A model generated the notes under the pieces. It saw only the letters and a list, made by a program, of their open reading frames with translations. It made no database searches and was not told the origin of the DNA. Below are positions 34,376 to 43,685 of a stretch of 64,000 bases of DNA, in pieces (positions within the stretch are counted from its first letter, which is position 1; the number at the start of each line of letters is the position of its first letter). Both the position numbers and the translations under genes were made by a program. Source of the stretch: Planctomycetota bacterium (GTDB lineage Bacteria; Planctomycetota; PUPC01; JACPCR01); the NCBI GenBank assembly GCA_016179685.1, contig JACPCR010000095.1:22625-86624 (forward strand). The letters run 5' to 3'.

Positions 34376-36823
34376 ATGCTAAGAACCGTTTACCTCATCC
34401 CGCTCCTGCCGCTCCTCTCCTTCGTGCTCATCACGCTGGGTGGCCGGAGATTGCCTGGAAAGGGGTCGTTCGTCGCCATCGCGGCCATCGGCTGGGGACT
34501 GTTCCAGTCCCTCTCCATCTTCTTCCAGGTCCTCCTGTCGCCTGAATGGCATCCCTATCACGTCGATCTCTACGACTTCCTTCGGGTGGGCGGCGGCGGG
34601 AACGCCGTCCCCTTGGTCCAGATCGCCTTCCAGATCGACGGACTGAGCTCCGTCATGCTCGTCGTCGTCACCCTCGTCAGCTTCCTCGTCCACGTCTATT
34701 CCCTGGGCTACATGGGCTACGGGACGCATGAGGAAGACCAGCGGTTCTCCCGGTTCTACTCCAACCTATCGTTGTTCTCGTTTTCGATGTTGGTGCTGGT
34801 CCTGGCGGACAACTATGCGGTGGTCTTCATGGCGTGGGAGCTGGTGGGCCTTTGCTCCTACCTGCTCATCGGCCACTGGTTCGAGAAGGACTATCCGGAC
34901 CCAAGGCAGATCACGCCGCGCCAGGCGGCGATCAAGGCCTTCCTGACCACGAAGGTGGGCGACCTGGGCTTCGTGATTGGCCTGGCGTGGCTCTATAGCC
35001 TGTGCCAGGCCGCGGACCCTGGCCACGTTCATTTCAACATGGACTACGTTCGAGAAACGGTGCAGAAAGGTCTCGAGTCGGGCGCCATTGCGCCTTGGGC
35101 ACTGACCGCGGTGGGCATCTGCATCTTCTTCGGGGCGATCGGCAAGTCCGCCCAGTGGCCTCTGCATACCTGGCTGCCGGACGCCATGGAGGGTCCGACG
35201 CCGGTGAGCGCACTGATCCATGCGGCGACCATGGTGGCCGCTGGCGTGTATCTCGTGGGCCGCATCTTTCCCATCCTGACACCCGACGCGGGCCTGTTCA
35301 TCGCCTACACCGGCGGCTTCACCGCGCTCTTCGCCGCCAGCATCGCCCTGGCCCAGAATGACATCAAGAAGGTGCTGGCCTACTCTACCGTCAGCCAGCT
35401 CGGCTACATGATCCTCTCCCTGGGCGTCGGCGCGGCGGACCCGACGGGCCAGACCCGCGGTTACCAGTCGGGGCTGATGCACCTGACCACCCATGCCATG
35501 TTCAAGGCCTGCCTGTTCCTCTGCTCGGGCAGCGTCATCCATGCCATGCACCACGCCCTGCACCACGTCCATTCCGAACGGGACCCGCAGGACATGCGGA
35601 ACATGGGAGGCCTCTTCAGCCCGACCGGCCTTTTCGGCTTCTTGGAAACTCTCTTTCTACTGCCGCTGATGCCGATCCTGAGCCGTTTCAGCCCACGATA
35701 CCAGGAAGCCTGGTCCTCCGCGAAGATGCCGGCGACCTTCTGGACGATGCTCGTGGCCACGGTGGCCATCTCGGGTGTGCCGCTCTTCTCCGGCTTCATC
35801 AGCAAGGACGCGATCCTGGGCGGCACCCTCCATTTCGCCTCCGAGCACCCGGAGCACGCACTCCTGGCCGTGTTCGGATTCGGCGCGGCCGCGCTCACGG
35901 CGTTCTACATGTTCCGGCTCATCTTCATGACCTTCTTCGGCGCGCCCCGGCTTCCCGAGCACGCCTTCGAGCACGTGCACGAGTCGCCCCGCGTCATGAC
36001 CGTCCCTCTGAGTATTTTAGCGGTCCTGAGCTTCTGGATTTTCTTCAATCCGGACCCCACGGGCGGGCTGATCACACATTCGCACGGCTGGTTCTTCGAA
36101 AAGGTGCCCGCGCCGGCTCGGGCAGGCCTCTCTGCCCGCACGGAAACGGCCAAGCCTGATGCAGCCGCAGCCGAGGCAAGCCGGGCGCAAGGCCTGTCGC
36201 TCCTTCCAGCGGCCCAGGCCGAGGCGGGCCACGCTGACGCCGAGGGGCAGGCATCCACCGGACCATCGGGCCCGACGCCGCACGGCGTGTCCGCAAGTGG
36301 ACACGCAGAGGGCGCGGCCGCAAGCGGACACGCCTCCGCGCACGGGGACAGCGGTCATTCGATTCACGTGCTGGCCCTGGTCCTATCCCTAATGGTCGCC
36401 TTCAGCGGCATTGCGCTCTCGCGCTCGTGGTACGGAGTGCAAGGGGGTGTTCCCGCCGCCGCGCTGGCACAGCGCTGGCCGTGGCTGTACGACCGCCTGC
36501 TCCACAAATGGTACTTTGACGAATTCTATCGGGCCTGGGTCGTCCGGCCGGGCCTCCATCTCGCCCGGATTCTTTACGATTTCGACATGGGGGTGGTCGA
36601 CCTCTTCGTCAACGGGTGCGGCGCCGTCGCTGTGCTGATCAGCCAGTTCAAGGGGGCCGTCGACACCTACATCGTCGACGGACTTGTCGATGCCGTCGGC
36701 TTCACCGTCAAGGTCTTCGGTGACGTGCTGCGCCGGCTGCAGACCGGAATCGTTCAGAGTTATTTGGTTTACATCACCCTTCTCACGGCTCTGGGAGTCA
36801 TTCTGTTTGAACTCATGGGTTGA
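34376..36823 (+). CDS. nuoL: Complex I subunit L (antiporter-like, with lateral helix)
   Basis: An 815-residue proton-channel subunit, longer than the usual 610-670. The antiporter core is clear: WELVGLCSYLLIGHWF, GAIGKSAQWPLHTWLPDAMEGPTPVSA (given here in two parts: GAIGKSAQWPLHTWLPDA, MEGPTPVSALIHAATMVAAG) and AYSTVSQLGYM. Extra length comes mostly from an Ala/Gly/His-rich insertion at about residues 575-660, before the final lateral-helix part. It starts 52 nt after nuoK. Confidence 0.95.
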   Translation: MLRTVYLIPLLPLLSFVLITLGGRRLPGKGSFVAIAAIGWGLFQSLSIFFQVLLSPEWHPYHVDLYDFLRVGGGGNAVPLVQIAFQIDGLSSVMLVVVTLVSFLVHVYSLGYMGYGTHEEDQRFSRFYSNLSLFSFSMLVLVLADNYAVVFMAWELVGLCSYLLIGHWFEKDYPDPRQITPRQAAIKAFLTTKVGDLGFVIGLAWLYSLCQAADPGHVHFNMDYVRETVQKGLESGAIAPWALTAVGICIFFGAIGKSAQWPLHTWLPDAMEGPTPVSALIHAATMVAAGVYLVGRIFPILTPDAGLFIAYTGGFTALFAASIALAQNDIKKVLAYSTVSQLGYMILSLGVGAADPTGQTRGYQSGLMHLTTHAMFKACLFLCSGSVIHAMHHALHHVHSERDPQDMRNMGGLFSPTGLFGFLETLFLLPLMPILSRFSPRYQEAWSSAKMPATFWTMLVATVAISGVPLFSGFISKDAILGGTLHFASEHPEHALLAVFGFGAAALTAFYMFRLIFMTFFGAPRLPEHAFEHVHESPRVMTVPLSILAVLSFWIFFNPDPTGGLITHSHGWFFEKVPAPARAGLSARTETAKPDAAAAEASRAQGLSLLPAAQAEAGHADAEGQASTGPSGPTPHGVSASGHAEGAAASGHASAHGDSGHSIHVLALVLSLMVAFSGIALSRSWYGVQGGVPAAALAQRWPWLYDRLLHKWYFDEFYRAWVVRPGLHLARILYDFDMGVVDLFVNGCGAVAVLISQFKGAVDTYIVDGLVDAVGFTVKVFGDVLRRLQTGIVQSYLVYITLLTALGVILFELMG

Positions 36824-36887
36824 GCCTGCCGCGCGGGCGTGGGCGCCCTCCGGCGGACCCGCCCCAGGCCGCCAGTAAGGATTTCCA

Positions 36888-38516
36888 ATGGTGAACTTTC
36901 CCTATCTGTCGTTCATGACTTTCACCCCCGTCTTCGGGGCCCTCTTCCTCCTTCTCATCCCGAAGGAGAACGCCAGGGGCATCCGGACCGCGGCAGCGTT
37001 TTTCACGCTGTTGACCCTCGTGATCTCTCTTTTCGCCTGGCGCGCCTACGACTTGACGCTGGACCCGGCGGCGCATCCTGTGCAGCTTGTTGAAGGCAAG
37101 GCGTATGATCCCCAGGCGCCGGACGCTGAGCGCCTGAGCGCCGGCAGCGCCTGGATTCCGGCCTTCCATATCTACTACTTCGTGGGAGTGGATGGCCTGA
37201 GCCTGCCCCTGCTGCTCCTGACCGCGCTGATCTCCACCGTGGCGGTGATCGCCTCGTTCAACATCGAGAACCGGGTGAAGGAATATTTCTTCTTCATGCT
37301 GCTGCTCGAGGCCGGGATGATGGGGGTGTTCAGCGCCCTGGACTTTTTTCTTTTCTACGTCTTCTGGGAAGTCATGCTCGTGCCGATGTACTTCCTCATC
37401 GGCGTCTGGGGCGGGCCGAAGAAGGAGTTCGCCGCCATCAAGTTCTTCCTCTACACCCTCTTCGGCAGCGTGTTCATGCTCGTCGCCATGCTGGCGCTCT
37501 ACTTCTGGTCCGGTCATCCGGACCGGGGCATTCCGCACACGTTCAACCTGCTGGAGCTGAAGCGCCAGGCGGGCGGCTTCAATCCCGCCTTCCAGCTCGT
37601 CGTCTACTGGGCCCTTTTCCTCGGCTTCGCCATCAAAGTCCCCATCTTCCCGTTCCACACCTGGCTGCCTCTGGCCCACGTGGAAGCCCCGACCGCGGTC
37701 AGCATCATCCTTGCCGCCGTCCTTCTCAAGATGGGTGTTTACGGCTTCCTCCGGATCAGCTTCCCCATTCTTCCCCTGGCCACGCAGCAATACGCCACGG
37801 TCCTTCTCGTTCTCGGGTTCATCAACGTCGTCTACGGGGCATTCTGCGCCATGGCGCAGTCCGACATGAAAAAACTCGTGGCCTATTCGAGCATCAACCA
37901 CATGGGCTATTGCCTGCTCGGCATGGCGAGCCTCTCCGCCATCGGGCTCAATGGGGCGATCTTCGAGATGCTCGGACACGGCTTCGTCACGGGCAGCCTG
38001 TTTCTCCTCGTCGGCGTGGTGTATGACCGGGCGCATCACCGCGACATCGACGGCTTCGGCGGACTCGGCGTCCGCGTGCCGAAGTACGCGGGCCTGATGA
38101 CCCTGGCCTGCATGGCTTCGCTGGGCCTGCCCGGCCTCTGCGGGTTCGTCGGCGAGTTCCTCTGCCTCCTTGGCGCCTTCAATCCGAATCGAATCCTCGG
38201 AAACGACGCCACCTTCAAGGTCTTCACCGCCCTCTCCGTCATCGGCATCCTGGTCACCGCGGGCTTCTTCCTCTGGATGATCCAGCGCGTCTTCCTGGGA
38301 AAGCTGAACCCGAAGTATGCGGAACTTCCCGACCTCGATGGCCGGGAGACGGTGGCGGCGATTCCTCTGGCGGTCATGACCGTCCTGGCGGGCGTCTTTC
38401 CCTGGTTTCTGCTCAAGGTGATGGACCCGGCCAGCCAGGCCCTGGTGACGCACATCGTGTCGCATGCGCAGCAGGTGAGCACCAGCGGCGGCGACGTCGT
38501 GTCGTGGCTTCGCTGA
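36888..38516 (+). CDS. nuoM: Complex I subunit M (antiporter-like)
   Basis: A 542-residue, 14-helix proton-channel subunit. FWEVMLVPMYFLIGVWGG carries the helix-5 Glu, and the helix-7/8 signature KVPIFPFHTWLPLAHVEAPT has its Lys. SSINHMGYCLLGMAS belongs to helix 10-11. AAGGATTT precedes ATG 36888. It lies 64 nt after nuoL. Confidence 0.95.
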   Translation: MVNFPYLSFMTFTPVFGALFLLLIPKENARGIRTAAAFFTLLTLVISLFAWRAYDLTLDPAAHPVQLVEGKAYDPQAPDAERLSAGSAWIPAFHIYYFVGVDGLSLPLLLLTALISTVAVIASFNIENRVKEYFFFMLLLEAGMMGVFSALDFFLFYVFWEVMLVPMYFLIGVWGGPKKEFAAIKFFLYTLFGSVFMLVAMLALYFWSGHPDRGIPHTFNLLELKRQAGGFNPAFQLVVYWALFLGFAIKVPIFPFHTWLPLAHVEAPTAVSIILAAVLLKMGVYGFLRISFPILPLATQQYATVLLVLGFINVVYGAFCAMAQSDMKKLVAYSSINHMGYCLLGMASLSAIGLNGAIFEMLGHGFVTGSLFLLVGVVYDRAHHRDIDGFGGLGVRVPKYAGLMTLACMASLGLPGLCGFVGEFLCLLGAFNPNRILGNDATFKVFTALSVIGILVTAGFFLWMIQRVFLGKLNPKYAELPDLDGRETVAAIPLAVMTVLAGVFPWFLLKVMDPASQALVTHIVSHAQQVSTSGGDVVSWLR

Positions 38517-38543
38517 GGAAAACGGAGCTTCCGGTACCTCCCT

Positions 38544-40031
38544 ATGGAAAACACCTTAGGACTCCTCGCCGCATTATCGCCCGAGCTGGCCGTTCTCTAC
38601 ACGGCCCTCGTGGTGCTTGCTGCCGATCTGGTCCTGACGGATTCCGGGCGCAGGCATCTTCCGAACGGCTGCCTGCTGGGCCTGGCCGCGGCCCTGGCCC
38701 TCAATCACTTCTATGTCCTGCCGCGGTGCCCGGAGCTGGGCCAGCAGCCCCTGCTCTTCCTCGCTCCGTTCACCGTGTTCTTCAAGGACGCCATCCTCGT
38801 CGCTGCGGGCCTGACCGTCGTCCTCTACCAGCAGCAGAAGGGGCTCAGCGGCATCCATCCGGGCGAGTTCCTCAGCCTGCTCCTCTTCTCCGCCGCGGGC
38901 ATGATGTTCCTCGTTTCCTCCGATGACCTTCTCATGGTCTTCCTTTCCATGGAGTTCATCGGCATCATCTCCTACGTGCTGGTGGGGTACATCCGGGACG
39001 ATCTGAAGGCCGGAGAGGGCGCGGTGAAATTCTACCTCATCGGGGCCTTCGCCTCGGCCATCATGGTCTATGGCATGTCGCTCCTCTACGGCCTGCTGGG
39101 CACGACCTCGATCACCGAGATGGGCCGCCTCGTCGGGCAGGCGGGCCGCAACCCGATGCTCCTCAAAATCGCCGTGCTGCTGCTGTCCGTCGGGCTGGGT
39201 TTCAAGCTCGCCGTGGTGCCGTTTCATTCGTGGCTTCCCGATGCGATGGAGGGGGGGCCTACCCCCGTCGCCGCCTACATCTCGGTCGCCCCCAAGGCCG
39301 CCGGGCTCGCCGTCCTCATCCGGATTTTCGGGGAGGCGTTCCCGCTGGACAAAATCCAGATGGCGGGGATGCTTTCCGTGTTGGCCCTCGCGACCATGAC
39401 CTTTGGCAACCTGATGGCCATTCCCCAGCGAAACGTGAAACGGCTGCTGGCCTACTCGAGCATCGGGCACATCGGCTACATCCTGATCGGCGTGATCGCC
39501 GCCAACGAGCTGGGGGCCGGCGGCATCCTCGTCTACGTCGTCGCTTACGTCTTCATGAACCTCGGCGCCTTCGCCTGCGTCGTCGCCGTGTCCAACCGCA
39601 TCGGCTCGGAGGAGATCGACGACTACGCCGGACTGAGCCAGCGGAATCTTCCGGTCGCCCTCCTGCTCGTCCTCTTCCTCCTCTCCCTGGGCGGACTGCC
39701 TCCGACGGCCGGCTTTATCGGCAAGTGGCTCGTTTTCGGATCGGCCATCCAGGCGGCCCAGGCGTTGCCGGACCCCTGGGCGAGTCCCTATCTTTGGCTC
39801 GTCATCGCCGCGGTGCTCAACAGCGTCGTCTCCATCTATTACTATTTCCGGCTGGCTTACCAGATGTTCTTCCGGCCGCCTCGGGAGGCGACGGGGGTGG
39901 AAGGCTCGGGCGTCCTCTGGCTGGGCACGGGTGTCGCCGCGGCCGCGACCCTGCTCGTCGGAATTTTCCCCAGCCCCGTCATCGATGCCGCCCAGTCGGC
40001 CGTGAAGCTCCTCCAGTTGTGGAAATCGTGA
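38544..40031 (+). CDS. nuoN: Complex I subunit N (antiporter-like)
   Basis: A 495-residue proton-channel subunit. SMEFIGIISYVLVGY and KLAVVPFHSWLPDAMEGGPT carry the conserved helix-5 Glu and helix-7 Lys. LLAYSSIGHIGYILIG follows, and GGLPPTAGFIGKW marks helix 12. It is the last nuo gene; atpZ starts 15 nt after its stop, so the respiratory and ATP synthase genes look like one transcription unit. Confidence 0.95.
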   Translation: MENTLGLLAALSPELAVLYTALVVLAADLVLTDSGRRHLPNGCLLGLAAALALNHFYVLPRCPELGQQPLLFLAPFTVFFKDAILVAAGLTVVLYQQQKGLSGIHPGEFLSLLLFSAAGMMFLVSSDDLLMVFLSMEFIGIISYVLVGYIRDDLKAGEGAVKFYLIGAFASAIMVYGMSLLYGLLGTTSITEMGRLVGQAGRNPMLLKIAVLLLSVGLGFKLAVVPFHSWLPDAMEGGPTPVAAYISVAPKAAGLAVLIRIFGEAFPLDKIQMAGMLSVLALATMTFGNLMAIPQRNVKRLLAYSSIGHIGYILIGVIAANELGAGGILVYVVAYVFMNLGAFACVVAVSNRIGSEEIDDYAGLSQRNLPVALLLVLFLLSLGGLPPTAGFIGKWLVFGSAIQAAQALPDPWASPYLWLVIAAVLNSVVSIYYYFRLAYQMFFRPPREATGVEGSGVLWLGTGVAAAATLLVGIFPSPVIDAAQSAVKLLQLWKS

Positions 40032-40046
40032 CGGACATGACCAGGC

Positions 40047-40286
40047 ATGAAAGACGACCGGGAGGACCTTTACACGGGCTTGCGCCAGGCGGGCGTCGTC
40101 ATGACCATCCCCATGATGCTCGCCGCGGGGCCCCTGCTCGGTTTCTTCGCGGGGCAGTGGCTCGACCGCCGCCTCGGGACGTCCTGGTTCTCCACGGTCC
40201 TCGCTTTGGTGGGCTTCGCCGCCGGTGTCAACGAAACGATCCGAGTCATTCGCATCCTCCAGCGAGATAGGAAAAATGGGCGTTGA
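40047..40286 (+). CDS. atpZ: AtpZ/AtpI-type small membrane protein of the ATP synthase cluster
   Basis: A 79-residue protein with two predicted helices (GLRQAGVVMTIPMMLAAGPL and WFSTVLALVGFAAGV) and GFFAGQWLDRRLGTSWF between them, the usual pattern of the F0F1-associated AtpZ family (linked to Mg2+/Ca2+ transport or c-ring assembly). It is placed as normal just ahead of atpI, overlapping it by 11 nt. Confidence 0.85.
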   Translation: MKDDREDLYTGLRQAGVVMTIPMMLAAGPLLGFFAGQWLDRRLGTSWFSTVLALVGFAAGVNETIRVIRILQRDRKNGR

Positions 40287-40716
40287 GTTCATCCATCGAG
40301 TCCTCCGCGTCTCCGCCCTCCTCGCCGGGCTCGGATTCCTGTTCACCAGCACGGCCCTCGGCGTGCCCTTCGGCCTGGGTTTCCTCGCCGGCGCGGCCTG
40401 GAGCACCGCCAATCTCTGGCTGCTGACGCGCCTCGTCACCACCGCCTTCAGCGCCGAGCGCAGCACAAAAAAGGTCCTTCTCCTGTTCCTCCTCAAGTTC
40501 CCACTGCTCTATGCCTGCGGATTTTGGCTTGTAGTTCACGCCAAAATCCATATCCTGGGGGCGCTCGTCGGGTTCTCCCTGCCCCTCGCGGTGTCGATCC
40601 TCAAGTCGGCGGGACGGTCCCTCCAGCCTGACGGGGACTGGGCAGGCGGGTCGGCTTCCGATCCTCCCGGCGGCCGCGCCGGCGCTGCGCGCTCCCCGAC
40701 ATCGAATCTGTCCTGA
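40276..40716 (+). CDS. atpI: ATP synthase subunit I-like protein
   Basis: A 146-residue membrane protein with four predicted helices, starting at ATG 40276 (AGGAAAA upstream) inside the end of atpZ. GLGFLAGAAWSTANLWLLTRL fits the ATP-synt_I family (motif centred on GxxxGxxWSxxN). It ends in a hydrophilic Gly/Asp-rich tail. It is thought to help assemble the c-ring. atpB begins 5 nt after it. Confidence 0.8.
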   Translation: MGVEFIHRVLRVSALLAGLGFLFTSTALGVPFGLGFLAGAAWSTANLWLLTRLVTTAFSAERSTKKVLLLFLLKFPLLYACGFWLVVHAKIHILGALVGFSLPLAVSILKSAGRSLQPDGDWAGGSASDPPGGRAGAARSPTSNLS

Positions 40717-40721
40717 CGCTT

Positions 40722-41996
40722 ATGGTATCGGAAACAAGACTCTTTCCGGCAAAAGCCCTTCTGAGAAGCATCCTGCTCGCCGTGCTGGTAGCCCCGGCCT
40801 GGACCTCCTTCGGACCGGCCGTCGGCGCCTCCGGCTCGGGCGACGACGAGAAGGACCTGACGCTTCTCGAGGAGGAGTCTCCGGCCACGGGCGAACGGCC
40901 GTCCGGGGAGCATCCGGCATCGGGCGGCGGCCGGGCCGCTGCCGGGCCCGGCGAGGCGCACGCTGCGGATGCCCATGGGGAGGGCGGGCGCGCCGAGCCG
41001 AAGCCGCTGCTCGAGCTGCCCGAGTTCCTGCCCAATCTCTTGAGCTTCGTGACGTTCCGGCCCGAGCTGCACCACAACACGGTGGTCCAGTGGCTGCACG
41101 TCTTCGCCTGGGAGAACATCGTGTTTTCCGTCCTCACCGCCGTCCTCATACTGGCGCTGGTGGCGCTGTTGTTCGCCTCCGCGCGGCCGGCCACGGAGGT
41201 GCCGACACGGCCCCAGAGCCTGCTCGAAATGGTGGTCGAGGCACTGGACAACCTCGTCTGCGGCGTCATCGGGCCCCGGGGCCGGCGCTACACCCCGTTC
41301 ATCGGCAGCCTCTTCCTCTATATCTGGTGCATGAACATGCAGGGGCTCGTCCCCGGCCTCAAGTCTCCTACCTCCTACCTCGGGGTGACCGCAGGACTGG
41401 CCGTGACCGTCTTCTTCTACGTCCAGTACGTCGGCGTACGCGAGAATGGTATTTTCGGATACCTGAAGCACCTGGCGGGCAGTCCGGAGGACACGGTGGG
41501 CTGGCTCATGTCGCCCCTCATGTTTGTTCTCCACACCTTCGGTGAGTTCATCAAGCCGATGAGCCTTTCCCTGCGTCTCTTCGGAAACATCATGGGGGAG
41601 GATGCCCTGATCGGGGTTTTTTGCCTGCTCGGCGTGGTGCTTCTTTCGGCGATGGGCGGCGGGCCGACCACCCTCGAAAGCATGATGGGGCTCGAGGCCC
41701 AGTATCATCACGCGGAACTGGCCTGGTGGCAGCCCTTCGGCCTCCCGCTCCAGCTCCCCTTCATGATGCTCGCGTTGCTGACGGGCACGATCCAGGCGCT
41801 GGTCTTTTCGCTCCTGAGCACGATCTATATTTTTCTCATGCTTCCCCACGGGGATCACGGCCACAGTGAGCCGGGGGCCGACGCCGCGCACGGCGGCGGG
41901 AGTCCACCGGCGCACGGCGGCGGCGAGCCCCACCGCCACGGCGAGGCCGGGCACGGTGCCGCGAGCCATGGCGGCCACGCCCCTCAGGGGACGTGA
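40722..41996 (+). CDS. atpB: ATP synthase F0 subunit a, with His-rich ends
   Basis: A 424-residue subunit a that forms the proton half-channels against the c-ring. The essential Arg is in MSLSLRLFGNIMGED. A signal-peptide-like N-terminus is followed by a Glu/Gly/Ala-rich segment with several His (residues about 47-93). The C-terminus (from about 375) is a Gly/His-rich tail of about 50 residues. Both additions are outside the usual family core of 230-280 residues. Their role is unknown; metal binding is a guess. Confidence 0.94.
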   Translation: MVSETRLFPAKALLRSILLAVLVAPAWTSFGPAVGASGSGDDEKDLTLLEEESPATGERPSGEHPASGGGRAAAGPGEAHAADAHGEGGRAEPKPLLELPEFLPNLLSFVTFRPELHHNTVVQWLHVFAWENIVFSVLTAVLILALVALLFASARPATEVPTRPQSLLEMVVEALDNLVCGVIGPRGRRYTPFIGSLFLYIWCMNMQGLVPGLKSPTSYLGVTAGLAVTVFFYVQYVGVRENGIFGYLKHLAGSPEDTVGWLMSPLMFVLHTFGEFIKPMSLSLRLFGNIMGEDALIGVFCLLGVVLLSAMGGGPTTLESMMGLEAQYHHAELAWWQPFGLPLQLPFMMLALLTGTIQALVFSLLSTIYIFLMLPHGDHGHSEPGADAAHGGGSPPAHGGGEPHRHGEAGHGAASHGGHAPQGT

Positions 41997-42052
41997 GTGA
42001 AGGGCGGCACATGGGGTCTTTGTACGCTTTCCCTTTTCAAGGAGGTACGGAT

Positions 42053-42343
42053 ATGGATGCTGGTGTTGCGTTGGCGTGGGCGCTTCCTTTCGGCGTAAGC
42101 CTTGCCGCCGTCGGCTCGGCCTTCGGACTCGGCAAGGCCGTGTCGGCGGCGATGGAGGCCATGGGCCGGCAGCCGGAGGCCGCGGGCAAGATTCAGACGG
42201 GCATGATCATCGGCTGCGCGTTCATCGAGGCCTTGACGATCTATGCCCTGCTCACGGTCATTCTCCTGATGGGCAAGGTACCCGCCCCGGGGGTCAAGGA
42301 GACCGCGATGCTGATAGATACCGTCAGGGCGTGGATGGGGTAG
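42053..42343 (+). CDS. atpE: ATP synthase F0 subunit c
   Basis: A 96-residue hairpin of two helices with RQPE in the loop and the ion-carrying Glu59 in helix 2 (CAFIEALTIY). The Gln of sodium-type c subunits is not present in helix 1 (Leu/Gly there), and the Ser-Thr after the Glu is Ala-Leu, so protons are the likely ion. AAGGAGG lies 7 nt before ATG 42053, one of the best SDs in the window, which suits the high copy number needed. A C-terminal extension of about 20 residues (PAPGVKETAMLIDTVRAWMG) is unusual. Confidence 0.95.
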   Translation: MDAGVALAWALPFGVSLAAVGSAFGLGKAVSAAMEAMGRQPEAAGKIQTGMIIGCAFIEALTIYALLTVILLMGKVPAPGVKETAMLIDTVRAWMG

Positions 42344-42427
42344 GGCGTCTCCGAGCAGGATGGCGCGGCCCCCGGACGCGCAAAACATCAAGGCTCGCGG
42401 CGGTCCGCCGCGCGGCATCTGAACCGC

Positions 42428-42460
42428 GCGGGCTGGCCTGCCCCCGGCAGGCCAGCCCGC
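42428..42460 (+). repeat. 15-bp perfect GC-rich hairpin between atpE and atpF
   Basis: Arms 42428-42442 and 42446-42460 pair perfectly around CCC (GCGGGCTGGCCTGCC in the left arm). There is no T-run. It lies 85 nt after atpE and 117 nt before atpF. A stable hairpin here could protect an atpE-ending transcript from 3-prime decay or reduce read-through, giving more subunit c than b. Confidence 0.85.
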
Positions 42461-42577
42461 TTCGCCCCTTCCTGCGGGCCCCGAGGGCGCGGTGCGTTTC
42501 ATTTCCCCGTTTTCTCGGGTCTCTCCGTGCAGAGAATGAACTGAAGCCCCGATGGCACTGAGGAGATTGCGTTTCCC

Positions 42578-43066
42578 ATGCATGCGTTCATAGCGATGAT
42601 TCTGACGCAGGGCCTGGCTTTCCTGGTCCTGTTTCTGATCCTGAGGAAGTTCGCCTTTGGGCCGGTTCTGAAGATGATTGACGCGCGGCGTCAGCATATC
42701 GCCGCGGAGTTCGACCAGATCGAGGCCAAGAAGGTCGAGATGCTACGGGCCCAGAAGGAGTACGAGCAGAAAATGGCGCGGGTCGAGGATGAGGCCCGCA
42801 TCCGGATGCGGGACGCCATCCTCGAGAGCCAAAAGCTGGCGGAGCAGATTCGCTCGCAGGCCCAGGCCGAGGCCCAGGAGATGCTCCGCAAGACGCGGGA
42901 ACTGCTCGAGAACGAGCGGGCTCGGGCCGCGGTGCAGATGCGCCACCAGATCGTCGCCCTGACGCTCTCCGCGACGGAGAAGCTGATCCGCGAGCGGCTC
43001 GACGAGGCCAAGCACCGGCAGTTGATCGTTGATTTCATGGACTCCTTGCCGGCAGGCCGAACATGA
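42578..43066 (+). CDS. atpF: ATP synthase F0 subunit b
   Basis: A 162-residue stator subunit with one N-terminal membrane helix (MILTQGLAFLVLFLILRKFA) and a long charged alpha-helical stalk rich in Glu, Lys, Arg and Ala (RRQHIAAEFDQIEAKKVEML and onward). The stop overlaps atpH as ATGA. Only one b-type gene is present. Confidence 0.94.
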   Translation: MHAFIAMILTQGLAFLVLFLILRKFAFGPVLKMIDARRQHIAAEFDQIEAKKVEMLRAQKEYEQKMARVEDEARIRMRDAILESQKLAEQIRSQAQAEAQEMLRKTRELLENERARAAVQMRHQIVALTLSATEKLIRERLDEAKHRQLIVDFMDSLPAGRT

Positions 43067-43617
43067 AAGAACCCAACGCGCCACCCCGCTACGGCGAAGC
43101 CCTGCTGGACGTCGCGGAAAAACAGCGCGCCGTCCCCGAAGTCATCGAAAGCGCCCGCCTCGTCGCCGAGGTGAGCCGGGTGCAGCCGCGGATTCTGGCT
43201 TTCCTGAGCGTCCCGCAGGTGACGCGGGTGCGCAAGAAGGAGATGCTCCACCGCGTGTTCGAGGCCCGTATTCATCCGGTCCTCCTCGATTTCCTTTGCC
43301 TCCTGGTGGATCGGCAGAGGACGGACAGCCTGCTGGAAATCTTCAACGCCTTCGAGGACCTGTGGGACCGGCGGCGGGGCATCCACCCGGTGGAGGTCCG
43401 GACGGCCGTCCCGCTGGCCGAGGACCTCAAGGCCCGGATGATCGAGAAGCTCGAGGTCCTCTGCGGGGGCAGGGTCCGCATCCACTGGGTGGTCGATTCG
43501 AGCCTGATCGGGGGCGTCGTCGTCCTCGTCGGCGACACGGGCACGGATATCGACGGGAGTCTCCGGAGACAGATCGGGCAGCTCCGCGAGAAGCTCCTCC
43601 AGGTGAAGGTGTATTGA
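43063..43617 (+). CDS. atpH: ATP synthase F1 subunit delta
   Basis: A 184-residue stator subunit. It starts RYGEALLDVAEKQRAVPEV and ends with the family signature SLIGGVVVLVGDTGTDIDGS and RRQIGQLREKL. It is translationally coupled to atpF by a 4-nt overlap. The last base of its TGA is the foot of the hairpin at 43617-43660. Confidence 0.94.
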   Translation: MKEPNAPPRYGEALLDVAEKQRAVPEVIESARLVAEVSRVQPRILAFLSVPQVTRVRKKEMLHRVFEARIHPVLLDFLCLLVDRQRTDSLLEIFNAFEDLWDRRRGIHPVEVRTAVPLAEDLKARMIEKLEVLCGGRVRIHWVVDSSLIGGVVVLVGDTGTDIDGSLRRQIGQLREKLLQVKVY

Positions 43618-43660
43618 TGCCTTTCGGGTGCGGGAATTCCTTCCCGCACCCGAAAGGCAT
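43617..43660 (+). repeat. 20-bp perfect hairpin at the atpH stop codon
   Basis: Arms 43617-43636 and 43641-43660 pair perfectly around TTCC. The stem begins at the A of the atpH TGA. No T-run follows, and atpA starts 71 nt later. It is another member of the stop-codon hairpin set, inside an otherwise ordinary operon. Confidence 0.92.
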
Positions 43661-43685
43661 GGGGCGGCCCGACGGCCGGCCGATC

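Noticed and set aside
42053..42343. Sodium-type c subunit
   Set aside because: Helix 1 lacks the Gln, and the Glu is followed by Ala-Leu rather than Ser-Thr, so the sodium-binding set is incomplete.
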